This document shows, one piece after another, positions 33,186-42,251 of a DNA stretch of 64,000 bases. The stretch covers positions 512,309-576,308 of the forward strand of contig NZ_CAKKLJ010000001.1 of the NCBI RefSeq assembly GCF_918698005.1, written 5' to 3'. Source of the DNA: Microbacterium sp. Bi121. GTDB lineage: Bacteria > Actinomycetota > Actinomycetes > Actinomycetales > Microbacteriaceae. The stretch's first letter is position 1. Each line of letters opens with the position of its first letter. Under the pieces are notes generated by a model that was not told the origin of the DNA, did no database searches, and saw nothing but the letters and a program-made list of their open reading frames with translations. A program made the position numbers and the translations under genes.

Positions 33186-34457
33186 ATGATCTCGCGACGC
33201 AAGATCGCCATCACCGTCACCGGCCTGGTCTTGGCCGGGGCAGCCCTGGCCGGCTGCTCCGGCGGGTCCGGCGGGGGAGGAGACGGTGGAGAGACCACCG
33301 GCACGCTCAACTTCTACACGGACAAGGCCGCGTGGAAACCCGACTTCGAGTCCCTCAACGAGACGAGCTCGGCCGATGTCGACATCGACCTGAAGACGAC
33401 CGGCTACTCGGACGCCAATCAGTACGACGCGTTCATCAAGCAGTCGTTCCGAACGAGCAAGTCGCCAGGGCTCTTCACCTGGCACACCGGCCAGTCGCTG
33501 AAGGAGCTCGTCGACGAGGGCCTGATCGCCGAGACCACCGACATCTGGAAGAAGGCGATCGACGAGGGCTGGGTGAGCGAAGACCTCGCCAAGGGCTACA
33601 CCTTCGACGACAAGCAGTACTGCGTGCCGATGAACATCGCCTACTGGATCATGTTCTACAACAAGGCAGCGTTCGCCGACAACGACGTCGAGGTGCCGAC
33701 CACCTGGGACGAGCTGAACACCGCAGCCGAGACCCTCAAGGACGCCGGCGTCACGCCGTACTACCAGACGAGCACGCTCTTCACGTTCCAGTGGTTCCAG
33801 CACCTCGTCGCCTCGACCGACCCCGATCTGTACGAGGGACTCACCACGGGCGACGTCAAGTACACCGACCCCGAGATCGTCGACGTCATGAACCTGTGGC
33901 TCGACGAGCAGAAGGACGGCTGGTTCAGCGATCCGGGAAGCACGACCGACCCGGCCGTCGCGCTCAAGCAGGGCGATTTCGCCATGATCAACTTCGGCAC
34001 GTTCTTCGCCGGCAACCTCGCCGGAGCCGGCATGAGCACGGACGACTACGGCATGTTCGCGATCCCGGCGGTCAACGGCGATCTCGAGAAGACGCCGGTC
34101 GCCGTCGAATCCGGCCCGATCTGCGTCGCCGAGAGCTCCTCGCAGAAGGATCTCGGCCTCGCGTACTCCGAATGGTGGATGTCGGACGGCGCGCAGACCG
34201 CCTGGAACGCCGCGCACGGCGACGTCGCCTTCAACCCCAAGGCCGAGGTCGCCGATCCCGCTCTCGCAGAGCTCGGCACCGAGATCGCCGGTGACGACTA
34301 CCAGCTGTACGACCGCTTCTTCGAGGCGATGCCGACCGAGATCGTGACCACCGCGATCGAGCAGTTCGGCGCCTTCAACGCCAACCCCGGCGACCCGATG
34401 CCGTTCCTGGAGAAGATCCAGGCCACGGCTGACAAGTACTGGGCAGAGCAGGAGTAA
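33186..34457 (+). CDS. ABC transporter sugar-binding lipoprotein
   Basis: A 423-residue extracellular binding protein of the carbohydrate CUT1 type. Signal peptide with lipobox ALAGC (Cys24), Ser/Gly linker, then TLNFYTDKAAWKPDFESLNETSS and YWIMFYNKAAFADNDVEVPTTWDELNTAAETLKDAGVTPYYQTS, a standard solute-binding fold. Spacing to the isomerase gene (42 bp) and permeases (8 bp) shows one operon. The ligand is probably a mannose- or glucose-containing oligosaccharide. Confidence 0.93.
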   Translation: MISRRKIAITVTGLVLAGAALAGCSGGSGGGGDGGETTGTLNFYTDKAAWKPDFESLNETSSADVDIDLKTTGYSDANQYDAFIKQSFRTSKSPGLFTWHTGQSLKELVDEGLIAETTDIWKKAIDEGWVSEDLAKGYTFDDKQYCVPMNIAYWIMFYNKAAFADNDVEVPTTWDELNTAAETLKDAGVTPYYQTSTLFTFQWFQHLVASTDPDLYEGLTTGDVKYTDPEIVDVMNLWLDEQKDGWFSDPGSTTDPAVALKQGDFAMINFGTFFAGNLAGAGMSTDDYGMFAIPAVNGDLEKTPVAVESGPICVAESSSQKDLGLAYSEWWMSDGAQTAWNAAHGDVAFNPKAEVADPALAELGTEIAGDDYQLYDRFFEAMPTEIVTTAIEQFGAFNANPGDPMPFLEKIQATADKYWAEQE

Positions 34458-34465
34458 CGGGTCGG

Positions 34466-35341
34466 ATGGCGCACCAGAAGACGCCGTACCAGTGGTCCGC
34501 CCGGGGCTTCATCGCCCCGGGCGTGCTTCTCATCGCGGTCCTGCTCTACCTGCCGCTGCTGTGGACGGTCTACCTCAGCTTCACTGACTACAACGGGCTC
34601 GGCAGCCCCGACTGGATCGGCCTCGACAACTACGTCGAGATGTTCACCGACGGCGACTTCCTGACCTCCGCCCTGAACACCGTGCTGTGGGTGGTCGGGA
34701 CGCTCATCATCCCGGTCGGCATCGGGCTCGCGGTGGCGCTGCTCACCTGGAACCTCGGCGGCGGACTCTGGCTGCGCCTGCCCTTCCTCATCCCCTACGC
34801 CCTGTCGGGCATCGGCGTCGGCGTGGTGTGGTCCTTCATCCTGTCCTCCGGCGGCGCGCTCGATCAGGCGCTCGCCGTGTTCGGCATCCTGGATCCGCCG
34901 CGTTGGCTCCTGGATGCTCCGCTCAACACCGTCGTCATGATCATCGCCGCCGCATGGCAGGGCGTCGGCGTGAACGCGCTGCTGTTCACGATCGGGCTGC
35001 AGGCGATCCCGAAGGAGCCGCTCGAGGCCGCCCGCATCGACGGAGCCAACGGCATCCGCCTGTTCACCAGCATCCTCTGGCCGATGCTCCGTCCGCTCAC
35101 CGCCGTGGTCGTCGGACTCTCGATCGTCGCGAGCCTGAAGACCTTCGACATCGTCTGGGGCATGACCAAGGGCGGACCGGGAACCGTCTCGGAGACCCTG
35201 GCGCTGACGATGTACAAGGAGACCTTCGTGAACAGCGACTACGGCCTGGGCTCCGCGATCGCCGTGTTCCTGACCGTCATCACGCTCGTCGCCTCGGTGA
35301 CGTACTTGCGCCAGCAACTGTCGCCGAAGAAGGAGTTCTGA
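34466..35341 (+). CDS. carbohydrate ABC transporter permease (MalF-like)
   Basis: A 291-residue inner-membrane permease with six predicted spans. N-terminal FIAPGVLLIAVLLYLPLLWTVYLSF, then DYNGLGSPDWIGLDNYVEMF periplasmic loop, TPFLIPYALSG-type core and the EAA loop KEPLEAARIDGANGIRLFTSILWPMLRPLT that docks the ATPase. The dedicated ATPase is not encoded here, so a shared MsmK-type ATPase is expected elsewhere (inference). Confidence 0.93.
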   Translation: MAHQKTPYQWSARGFIAPGVLLIAVLLYLPLLWTVYLSFTDYNGLGSPDWIGLDNYVEMFTDGDFLTSALNTVLWVVGTLIIPVGIGLAVALLTWNLGGGLWLRLPFLIPYALSGIGVGVVWSFILSSGGALDQALAVFGILDPPRWLLDAPLNTVVMIIAAAWQGVGVNALLFTIGLQAIPKEPLEAARIDGANGIRLFTSILWPMLRPLTAVVVGLSIVASLKTFDIVWGMTKGGPGTVSETLALTMYKETFVNSDYGLGSAIAVFLTVITLVASVTYLRQQLSPKKEF

Positions 35342-35342
35342 C

Positions 35343-36152
35343 ATGAAGACCCTCCGCTACGGCATCCTCATGATCCTCGGCCTCATCTGGCTGATGCCCG
35401 CTTACCTGCTCGTCGTCAACGCGGCCAAGGACCCGCTCACCTTCACCTCGAAGGAGTCGTGGATCCCCACCGACTTCCACCTCTTCCAGAACTTCGCCGC
35501 CGCCTTCGAGCTGTCGGGGCTCGGCAGTTCGATCGTCAGCACGCTGATCTACTCGATCGTCTCGCCGGCGATCGCGGTGCTCGTCGGAGCGGCCGCCGGC
35601 TTCGCGATCGTCGCCCTGCGGCTCAAGCACGGATTCACGTGGTTCGTCGTAATCTTCGGCGGATCGGTGTTCCCGTTGCAGATGATCCTGCTGCCCCTGT
35701 TCGACGCATATTCCCGCACCGGAATGTTCGACACCCGGGTCGGCATGGTCATCATCTACACGGTCATCTCGATACCGTTCTCAGCGTTCGTGATGCGCAA
35801 CTTCTTCACCGGAGTCGCTCACTCGACGTTCGAGGCGGCTGTTCTCGATGGCGCCACCACCTGGCAGATCTTCACGCGCATGTACCTGCCGATGGCATCC
35901 AGCGCGCTCGTGGCGATCTTCATCCTGCAGGCCACGTTCGTCTGGAACGACCTGCTGCTGGGCCTCACGCTCAGCCAGTCGGACGACATCCGCCCGATCG
36001 TCACGACCCTGTCCGGCATGCAGAGCACGTACGGCGGCGCACAGATGTCGACCGTGCTCGCGGCGGCCGTCATCGTCTCACTGCCGACGGTCGTTCTGTT
36101 CCTCTGCACGCAGAAGTTCTTCAACAAGGGACTGGCCCTCGGCCAGTACTGA
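35343..36152 (+). CDS. carbohydrate ABC transporter permease (MalG-like)
   Basis: A 269-residue partner permease starting one base after the previous stop. ILGLIWLMPAYLLVVNAAKDP, then TWFVVIFGGSVFPLQMILLPLFDAYSRTGMFDTRVGMVIIYTVISIPFSAFVMRNFF and the EAA loop HSTFEAAVLDGATTWQIFTRMYLPMASS are the MalG hallmarks. Confidence 0.93.
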   Translation: MKTLRYGILMILGLIWLMPAYLLVVNAAKDPLTFTSKESWIPTDFHLFQNFAAAFELSGLGSSIVSTLIYSIVSPAIAVLVGAAAGFAIVALRLKHGFTWFVVIFGGSVFPLQMILLPLFDAYSRTGMFDTRVGMVIIYTVISIPFSAFVMRNFFTGVAHSTFEAAVLDGATTWQIFTRMYLPMASSALVAIFILQATFVWNDLLLGLTLSQSDDIRPIVTTLSGMQSTYGGAQMSTVLAAAVIVSLPTVVLFLCTQKFFNKGLALGQY

Positions 36153-36183
36153 CGCACTCTTTCGTAAACGTGTGAAAGGCACC

Positions 36184-38310
36184 ATGAATCCGCTGATCCC
36201 CACGGTCGACGATCTCGCCGCCGACCCGATCACCCACCAGTACGACGACATGATCGCGCCGGCCGGGCTCACGAACATGCTCGGAACCGTCCGTGTCGAC
36301 CATGACCTCACCGCGCTCTCCGCGGTGCAGTTCCCGCCCGTCTCACAGGGGCTGACGCAGACCGCCGTGCTGTTCGTCGACGGGCGTCTGTTCGCGTCGT
36401 ACGGCGTGCCGGTCACGCACGAGTGGCGCCCGGACCGCGTCGTCCGTCGAGCTGAGCTCGGCGCCCTGACGATCGAGACGACGACAGCGTGCGTGCCGGG
36501 GTCGATGGCCGTCGCGATCGACATCGTGGTCTCGTCGGAATCGGCGCGCACGGTGACCATCGGCCTGTCGGCCGCCGCACGCGTCACCCGGTCGTCGGAC
36601 GCGTGGCTCGATGCCGAATCGCCCTCCGGAACGGATGCCGCGACGGTCAAGGGCAGCACGATCGAGTTCTCGTCGGCGGATGCCGCGGCGTGGAGCGTGC
36701 AGGGACTGGCCGAGGGGGAGGCAGCGCTGAGCGGGGTGGCGGCGCTGCCTGCGGAGTTCGAGATCGGCATCGGCGGCAACGGCCGCGGCGGCGATCTCAC
36801 GGTGGTGCTGGACGTGCCGGCGGGCGGGTCTGCTCGGACCGGCTACGTGCACGCGATCGGCACCTCGGCGGATGCCGCGCGCCGGACGTACGCGAAGGTC
36901 GCAGCGGACGTGCCTGGTGCTGTCGCGTCGGCCGAGGAGTTCTGGAACCGGCAGCTCGCGGCGGCCTTCACGCCGGACGACGGCGAGTTCTCGGGTGCGC
37001 TGCCAGTGCTGGACACGGCATCCGAACCCCTGCGGCGGATCTATTGGTGGGCCGCCCTCGGCCTCATCTGGTTCCGCCGCGACTGGGACGGTAACGTACT
37101 CGGCCGCTCGTACGACACGCTCATGCCCAATTACTGGGGCACGACGACGTTCATCTGGGACTACAGCCTGAGCTCCGTCAGCCACGCGCTGCTCGACCCG
37201 GCCGAGATGCGGAATCAGATCCTGCACTGGATCTCGCTCGACATCCACTCGCACTTCGGCACTTCGTCGATCACGGGCGGCCCGGTCGGGCGCTGGTACT
37301 CGGTCAACGACTACGCCATGATCCGGCTCGTCAACGACTACGTACGACTGACCGGCGATGTCGGCTTCCTCTCGGAACGAGTCGGAGATGCGACCGTCGC
37401 GGAGTCGGTGCAGGAGTGGGCGACGGCGTGGAAGGCGTTGCGCCACGACACGGATCTCGCCGACTACGGCGAGATCGACAACCTGCTCGAGTGCGTGAGC
37501 TCGTACACGCACGAGGTCGCGAGCCTCAACGCCGCGAACGTCTGGAACATGCGCACGGCCGCGTCGCTCGTCGAGTTTCACGCTTCGGAAGGGCACGAGC
37601 AGGATGCCGCGGTATCCACCCTCCGCGCCGCGGCCGACGACCTGCTGCCGTCCGTCATCTCCCGCTACCTGCCCGGGCAGGGGATCTTCGCCGCCGGCCA
37701 GCCCGACGGCACGATGCTGCCGGTGCGGCACTGCTACGACTTCAGCGTCGTCGGCACGACGATCGCCGCCGACCTGACGCCCGGCATCCGTGCCGAGATG
37801 GTCGAGTTCTTCCAGCGCGAGCTGCAGACCGACAACTGGATGCGCGCTCTCTCGCCCTGGGATCCGGATGCCAGCTACAGCGTGCGGCCCGATCACCAGT
37901 GGAACGGCGCGTATCCGGCCTGGCCGGCGGATGCCGGGCGAGCCCTCGCCGCGCTCGGAGCGCCAGGAGTGCTCACCGACTGGATCTCCGGCCTCGCGCA
38001 GACCGCGAACCAGGGCCCGATGGGGCAGGCGCACTTCGTGGAGGAGGCCGTGCCCGGCCTGAACGGCGGAGCGCGCAAGGCCCCGCCGCAGCTGCCGTAC
38101 ATCACCGACTGGGCGTGCTCGTCGTCCGGCGCGTGGATCGAGCTCGTCATCGAGTCGCTGTTCGGGGTGTCGATCGCGCTGGACGGCAGGGTCTCCGCCG
38201 CCGGATGCGTGGCCGCGCTCGACTCGTCGGCGGTGCTCCGCGGCCTCCGCGTCGGAGACGCAACGTACGACGTGCGCGCGGACGGGCAGGTTCTGCCCCA
38301 GGCGGGATGA
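36184..38310 (+). CDS. glycoside hydrolase-like six-hairpin (alpha/alpha)6 protein
   Basis: A 708-residue cytoplasmic protein, from ATG 36184 (MNPLIPTVDDL). An N-terminal beta-sandwich (about 30-290) precedes a helical toroid with DWDGNVLGRSYDTLMPNYWGTTTFIWDYSLSSVSHALLDP (likely active-site Asp in the WDY segment), AALGLIWFRRDW and YDFSVVGTTIAADL. This architecture is that of GH63/GH37-like or GH78-like glycosidases; exact family uncertain. No signal peptide, so it probably cleaves an imported oligosaccharide. Its stop codon lies inside a 46-bp palindromic element (38306-38351). Confidence 0.8.
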   Translation: MNPLIPTVDDLAADPITHQYDDMIAPAGLTNMLGTVRVDHDLTALSAVQFPPVSQGLTQTAVLFVDGRLFASYGVPVTHEWRPDRVVRRAELGALTIETTTACVPGSMAVAIDIVVSSESARTVTIGLSAAARVTRSSDAWLDAESPSGTDAATVKGSTIEFSSADAAAWSVQGLAEGEAALSGVAALPAEFEIGIGGNGRGGDLTVVLDVPAGGSARTGYVHAIGTSADAARRTYAKVAADVPGAVASAEEFWNRQLAAAFTPDDGEFSGALPVLDTASEPLRRIYWWAALGLIWFRRDWDGNVLGRSYDTLMPNYWGTTTFIWDYSLSSVSHALLDPAEMRNQILHWISLDIHSHFGTSSITGGPVGRWYSVNDYAMIRLVNDYVRLTGDVGFLSERVGDATVAESVQEWATAWKALRHDTDLADYGEIDNLLECVSSYTHEVASLNAANVWNMRTAASLVEFHASEGHEQDAAVSTLRAAADDLLPSVISRYLPGQGIFAAGQPDGTMLPVRHCYDFSVVGTTIAADLTPGIRAEMVEFFQRELQTDNWMRALSPWDPDASYSVRPDHQWNGAYPAWPADAGRALAALGAPGVLTDWISGLAQTANQGPMGQAHFVEEAVPGLNGGARKAPPQLPYITDWACSSSGAWIELVIESLFGVSIALDGRVSAAGCVAALDSSAVLRGLRVGDATYDVRADGQVLPQAG

Positions 38311-38351
38311 CTTTCGTCGCTTCTGGAAGCTCATAACCGACTGAACTCATC
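38306..38351. repeat. 46-bp imperfect palindromic element, copy A
   Basis: Starts GATGACTTTCGTCGC and ends AACCGACTGAACTCATC. It matches copy B at 40315-40360 at 37 of 46 positions. The TGA at 38308-38310, inside the element, is the stop codon of the glycosidase gene. A degenerate hairpin; possible terminator. Confidence 0.7.
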
Positions 38352-38402
38352 CAGCACGAGATCAGCTCGATCAGAAGCAGCAACGAACACGAAGGAGTGG
38401 TC

Positions 38403-39569
38403 ATGAGGAACATCAGAACGATCGCTGGCGCCGTCGCCGCGGCATCCATGCTGGCCGGCGCGCTGATCGCGGCACCCGCGAGCGCGACCATCGCACCGGC
38501 AGGCCACGGGCACGGCGACGGCCAGTGCTCGCTGACCGGCAAGACGCTGACGGCGACGGCATCCGTCGACCAGCCGCTGACGGACAAGTTCCGAACCTAC
38601 GCCGAGACCGGTGGGGCGTGGACGGGTGCCGACAGCACGTACTCGCTGCCGCTGAAGGGCGGCAAGACCGGCTGGTTCTTCTCCGACACGTTCCTCGGCA
38701 CCGTCAACCCCGACGGCTCGCGGCCCACCGACTCCGCCTTCGTGAACAACTCGATCGTCGTCGAGACCCGGAAGGGCATGCAGACGGTGACGGGCGGAAC
38801 GGCGGATGCTCCGGAGGCGATCGTGCCGCCGGAGGACGACGGTCGCTGGTACTGGATCGGCGACCCGGCGACGGGCAAGCACAACACGGTGCAGGTGCCG
38901 CTGCTGCAGTTCACCCGTACCGGTACCGGTCAGTGGGACTGGGGATGGAGCGCGAACAGGCTCGCCACGCTCGACGGCGACACGCTGCAGCTCGAGTCGA
39001 TCGCCGACCTGCCGTCGGCCACGGGCATCAACTGGGGTTCCTGGACGCTGCAGGAGGGCCGCACCACCTACATCTACGGCATCACCGACATCGAGGGCGT
39101 CCGTTCGGCGCACGTCGCCCGGACGACGGACGGCTCAGGGCTGGCCGGTGACTGGACGTTCTGGGACGGCACCGGCTGGTCGGCGGAGGAGGCGGATGCC
39201 GTGCCCGTCACACCGTACGTCGCGAACGAGTTCAGCGTCGCGAAGTACCGCGACGGGTACCTCATGATCACGCAAGACACCTCCGAACTCTTCAGCACCC
39301 GCATCGTGGCGCGCACCTCGTGCTCGCCCATCGGCCCGTTCTCGGAGCCGGTCGAGCTGTACCGCACGCCAGAGACCGGGGCGCTCGGCTCGTACGGAGA
39401 CGCCGACGTCTTCACCTACAACGCGCATGAGCATCCCGACATGCGCAAGGGCAACCGGCTCCTCGTGACGTACAACGTCAACACGTTCGACAATGTCGGC
39501 GACGTATACGACGACGCGTCGATCTACCGTCCGCGGTTCATCGATGTCGAGCTGAAAGTAGGCGGATGA
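38403..39569 (+). CDS. secreted beta-propeller protein (DUF5005/DUF4185-like)
   Basis: A 388-residue exported protein. AAGGAG 6 nt before ATG 38403; signal peptide with a cleavage site near ASA|T (residue 28). The body has repeated GGxTGWFFSDTFLGTV, DGRWYWIGDPATG, TYIYGITDIEGV and DGYLMITQDTSELFSTRIVARTSCSPIGPFS segments, typical of five-bladed propellers related to GH43/GH117 and DUF4185/DUF5005. It could bind or cleave an extracellular polysaccharide feeding the ABC importer. The Asp/Glu catalytic set is not assignable by eye. Confidence 0.78.
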   Translation: MRNIRTIAGAVAAASMLAGALIAAPASATIAPAGHGHGDGQCSLTGKTLTATASVDQPLTDKFRTYAETGGAWTGADSTYSLPLKGGKTGWFFSDTFLGTVNPDGSRPTDSAFVNNSIVVETRKGMQTVTGGTADAPEAIVPPEDDGRWYWIGDPATGKHNTVQVPLLQFTRTGTGQWDWGWSANRLATLDGDTLQLESIADLPSATGINWGSWTLQEGRTTYIYGITDIEGVRSAHVARTTDGSGLAGDWTFWDGTGWSAEEADAVPVTPYVANEFSVAKYRDGYLMITQDTSELFSTRIVARTSCSPIGPFSEPVELYRTPETGALGSYGDADVFTYNAHEHPDMRKGNRLLVTYNVNTFDNVGDVYDDASIYRPRFIDVELKVGG

Positions 39570-40291
39570 ACGACGCTTCCAGGCTGCACGACCTGCTGGC
39601 CTCCGGGCGACCGGCGACGTGGGTGATGACCGGCGATTCCATCACCCACGGGCTGCTCCACACGCGCGGAGCACGGAATTACGTCGATCATCTGCACGAG
39701 CTGATCCGCGGTGATCTCGGGCGCGTGCAGGATGCCGTCATCAACACCGCGATCTCGGGCTGGCGCATCCCGCTCATCCTGGACGACTTCGACCGTCGCG
39801 TCGCGACCTGGCACCCCGATGTCGTCACCCTGATGATCGGCACGAACGACTGCTCCACGGTGTGGGTCGATCCGGTCGTGTCGCCTGCGGAGTTCGCCGC
39901 CGACCTCACCGTGTTCGTGTCCCGCGTGCGGGGGCTGGGGGCGATTCCGGTGCTGCAGACGCCGCCGTTCGCCGACCTGGCGCATGCGCCGGATCGGGCC
40001 CGACTCGCCGAGTTCGCCGAGGCGATGCGCGAGGTGGCTGTGGCGGAGGAGGTCCTCCTGGTGGACCAGCACGCCGTGTTCGCCGAGTTCTCGACCGGCA
40101 CGGGTCCTGGCAACGAGGGGATGCCATGGGGTCTGCTCGACGACGCGTTCCACCCGAATGCGGCGGGTCACGCGCTGATGGCGCTGGAATTGGCGCGCAC
40201 TCTCGGGCTCGTCGCCGACGGCTCCCGCGTGGTGGCTGATCTCACCGCGCGGGTGGAGGTGGCGCGGCATCCGCAGTGGCCGCCGGCCTGA
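39566..40291 (+). CDS. SGNH/GDSL hydrolase
   Basis: A 241-residue esterase-type hydrolase overlapping the previous gene by 4 bp. VMTGDSITHG contains the nucleophile Ser, GTNDC the oxyanion Gly/Asn block and DDAFHPNAAGH the catalytic Asp-x-x-His. No signal peptide, so an intracellular deacylase. The context suggests removing acyl groups from imported sugars. Confidence 0.9.
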   Translation: MNDASRLHDLLASGRPATWVMTGDSITHGLLHTRGARNYVDHLHELIRGDLGRVQDAVINTAISGWRIPLILDDFDRRVATWHPDVVTLMIGTNDCSTVWVDPVVSPAEFAADLTVFVSRVRGLGAIPVLQTPPFADLAHAPDRARLAEFAEAMREVAVAEEVLLVDQHAVFAEFSTGTGPGNEGMPWGLLDDAFHPNAAGHALMALELARTLGLVADGSRVVADLTARVEVARHPQWPPA

Positions 40292-40314
40292 CGCGCCCCT
40301 CTCGCCGCGTGCGG

Positions 40315-40360
40315 TATGACTTTCGTCGGTTCTGAGCGCTCATAACCGACAAAAGTCATA
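40315..40360. repeat. 46-bp palindromic element, copy B (likely bidirectional terminator)
   Basis: Arms TATGACTTTCGTCGGTT (40315-40331) and AACCGACAAAAGTCATA (40344-40360) pair at 16 of 17 positions around a 12-nt loop containing AGCGCT. It lies between the convergent SGNH and PH-domain genes. Homologous to copy A at 38306-38351. Confidence 0.8.
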
Positions 40361-40381
40361 CAGGCTGGCGCGCTCGGCCGA

Positions 40382-40930
40382 CTACCGCGCCTCGCCGCGC
40401 AGCGGCCAGCGCCCGGCGCGCTGGTGGAACGCGATCGCGTCGAACAGCGGTTCGACCACGTACATCCGCGGATTGATCGCCAGCTTCACGCCGGATGCCG
40501 AGCGCACCTCGAGTCGCGGCTGGCCCTGGTACTCATACGTCCGATAGTCGACGATGTCGGCGTAGGCGATGACGCGCTCGCGCCCGGAGATCGTGCGGAA
40601 GCGCACCTCGTCCGCATCGGGTTCGAGGTACCAGTTGCGGTGCATGAGCAGGAAGAACAGCCCGCCGGCGAAAATGGCGACCGCCGCGATGCGCATCGGC
40701 AGCAGGTCGGCCTCGCCGTCGGCATCTCCGTCTGCGCTGAACGCGACCAGCACCATCAGGAACCCGACGACCAGCAGCAGCCAGCCCACGATCGGGATGA
40801 AGATCGGCATGCGCAGCCGTCCTGGATCCTGCTTCGAACGGTTGGGATGCTTCGCCGCCCACCAGATTCCGCCGACGACCATCACCATCACCAGGGCGAT
40901 GAGGGCGTACTTCAGAGCGATCGCGAACAC
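40382..40930 (-). CDS. membrane protein with PH-like C-terminal domain
   Basis: A 182-residue protein with three N-terminal hydrophobic segments (ALKYALIALVMVMVVGGIWW, FIPIVGWLLLVVGFLMVLVAF, IAAVAIFAGGLFFLLM). The 90-residue domain that follows (LEPDADEVRFRTISGRERVIAYADIVDYRTYEYQGQPRLEVRSASG) is typical of bacterial membrane-anchored PH domains. Function unknown. Convergent to the SGNH gene across copy B of the palindromic element. Confidence 0.75.
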   Translation of the reverse strand: MFAIALKYALIALVMVMVVGGIWWAAKHPNRSKQDPGRLRMPIFIPIVGWLLLVVGFLMVLVAFSADGDADGEADLLPMRIAAVAIFAGGLFFLLMHRNWYLEPDADEVRFRTISGRERVIAYADIVDYRTYEYQGQPRLEVRSASGVKLAINPRMYVVEPLFDAIAFHQRAGRWPLRGEAR

Positions 40931-40956
40931 CTCTCGAGGCTAGTGCGCCGCCGTCG

Positions 40957-41541
40957 TCAGCGGCGAGCGGATGCCGTCGCCCGCACCCCCGCGAGGACCA
41001 TGGCGAGCCCGGCCTCGAAGTCGTCTCCGCGATCGTCGACGTCGGACGGCGACAGGTCGACCGAAGCATCCGCTGCGCCGACGACGGCCGCGTGCACCCG
41101 CTGCTGCTCGTGGAACGTGTACCCGATCACGTAGTGCACGACCGTGTCGGCGGCCACCTCCGCAGCCGTGTCGTCGAGCCCGAGATCACGGGCCGCACTG
41201 ACCAGATCGGCTCGTGCGGGAAGGTCGAGCAGGCCGAGCGCGAACGAGCTGGAGACGATCTCGGCACCGTCCTGATGCGCGAGCAGGCGGTCGCGCAGGG
41301 TTCGGGCGACGGCATCCATCTCAGGATTCGGCGACCCGTCGCCGACGATCCGCGCGCTGACGGCGGCCAGCAGCGCCTGCTTGTTCGGGAAGTGCCAGTA
41401 CAGCGCGCTCACCTGCACGTCGAGCTCATCGGCGATGCGACGCATCGAGAGCCCCGGAAGACCGTTCTCAGCGAGCACGCGCATGGCGGCAGCGAGGACG
41501 GCGCTCTTGTCGTTGCGGGCGGATGCTGGCGCGGCATTCAT
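40957..41541 (-). CDS. TetR family regulator, BioQ-like (biotin)
   Basis: A 194-residue TetR repressor, ATG 41541. The HTH is AMRVLAENGLPGLSMRRIADELDVQVSALYWHFPNKQALLAAVS. It is divergent from bioY, and three GAAC-N3-GTTC sites spaced 15 bp apart lie between the genes. Corynebacterial BioQ, a TetR protein, controls biotin genes through a similar TGAAC-N3-GTTAC-type site (as I recall it), so this is most likely the BioQ ortholog. It would repress bioY when biotin is plentiful. Confidence 0.83.
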   Translation of the reverse strand: MNAAPASARNDKSAVLAAAMRVLAENGLPGLSMRRIADELDVQVSALYWHFPNKQALLAAVSARIVGDGSPNPEMDAVARTLRDRLLAHQDGAEIVSSSFALGLLDLPARADLVSAARDLGLDDTAAEVAADTVVHYVIGYTFHEQQRVHAAVVGAADASVDLSPSDVDDRGDDFEAGLAMVLAGVRATASARR

Positions 41542-41554
41542 AGTGCTACTGTAC

Positions 41555-41597
41555 CGAACAGTGTTCAATAGAACGGTGTTCAGGTGAACGCTGTTCT
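41555..41597. promoter_or_regulatory. three phased BioQ-type operators
   Basis: Cores GAACAGTGTTC (41556-41566), GAACGGTGTTC (41571-41581) and GAACGCTGTTC (41586-41596) start every 15 bp, all palindromic and all between the TetR and bioY genes. Adjacent sites would bind neighbouring TetR dimers about one and a half helical turns apart. Confidence 0.78.
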
Positions 41598-41622
41598 CGA
41601 CTACGTCGTCCAGGAGGAACCC

Positions 41623-42225
41623 ATGTCCGCACCCGCAGGCCGCATCGGCCGCGTTCCCGTGCTCGCCGACCTCATCCGCACGCACTCCCGCCGGAGCGCG
41701 CTCGCCCGCGACGTGCTGCTGACGCTCGCCGGCACGGCTTTCATCACGGTCGCGGGCTACATCGCCATCCCGTTGTGGTTCACCCCGGTGCCGATCTCGC
41801 TGGCCACCTTCGCCGTGCTGCTCACAGGAGCCGCGCTCGGACCGCTGCGCGGCGGCGCGAGCGCCGGCCTCTACCTCGCACTCGGCATCATCGGGGTGCC
41901 GCTTTTCGCAAACGGCTCCGCGGGCTGGGCCTTCGCCTCGTTCGGCTACATCCTCGGCTACGTCGCGGCAGCTCTGCTCGTCGGCATCCTGGCCCGCCGT
42001 CGCTCCGACCGGAACGTCTGGACGACCCTCGGGCTCGCCGCCCTCGGCTCGCTCACGATCTACGCATTCGGCGTGCCGTGGCTGGCCGCGTTCGTCGGCG
42101 TCGACCTGGTCGCAGCACTGACGCTGGGCGTCGTTCCGTTCCTCATCGGCGACGCGGTCAAGATCGTCGCGATGGCCGCTCTGCTGCCCGCGACCTGGCG
42201 GGTCGTCGACCGCACACGGCGCTGA
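41623..42225 (+). CDS. bioY: biotin transporter BioY (ECF S-component)
   Basis: A 200-residue membrane protein with six predicted spans. ATG 41623 follows AGGAGG by 5 nt. VLLTLAGTAFITVAGYIAIPLWFTPVPISLATFAVLLTGAALGPLRGGASAGLYLALGIIGVPLFANGSAGWAFASFGYILGYVAAALLVG is the BioY hallmark region. Imports biotin with the ECF module or alone. No BioM/BioN genes follow within the window. Confidence 0.94.
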   Translation: MSAPAGRIGRVPVLADLIRTHSRRSALARDVLLTLAGTAFITVAGYIAIPLWFTPVPISLATFAVLLTGAALGPLRGGASAGLYLALGIIGVPLFANGSAGWAFASFGYILGYVAAALLVGILARRRSDRNVWTTLGLAALGSLTIYAFGVPWLAAFVGVDLVAALTLGVVPFLIGDAVKIVAMAALLPATWRVVDRTRR

Positions 42226-42251
42226 CGCCGCACCGCCCGGGTCGCGCCACC

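Noticed and set aside
31689..34217. 842-codon open frame on the minus strand
   Set aside because: Antisense to the isomerase and sugar-binding protein genes, with no recognisable motif. High G+C makes such shadows common.
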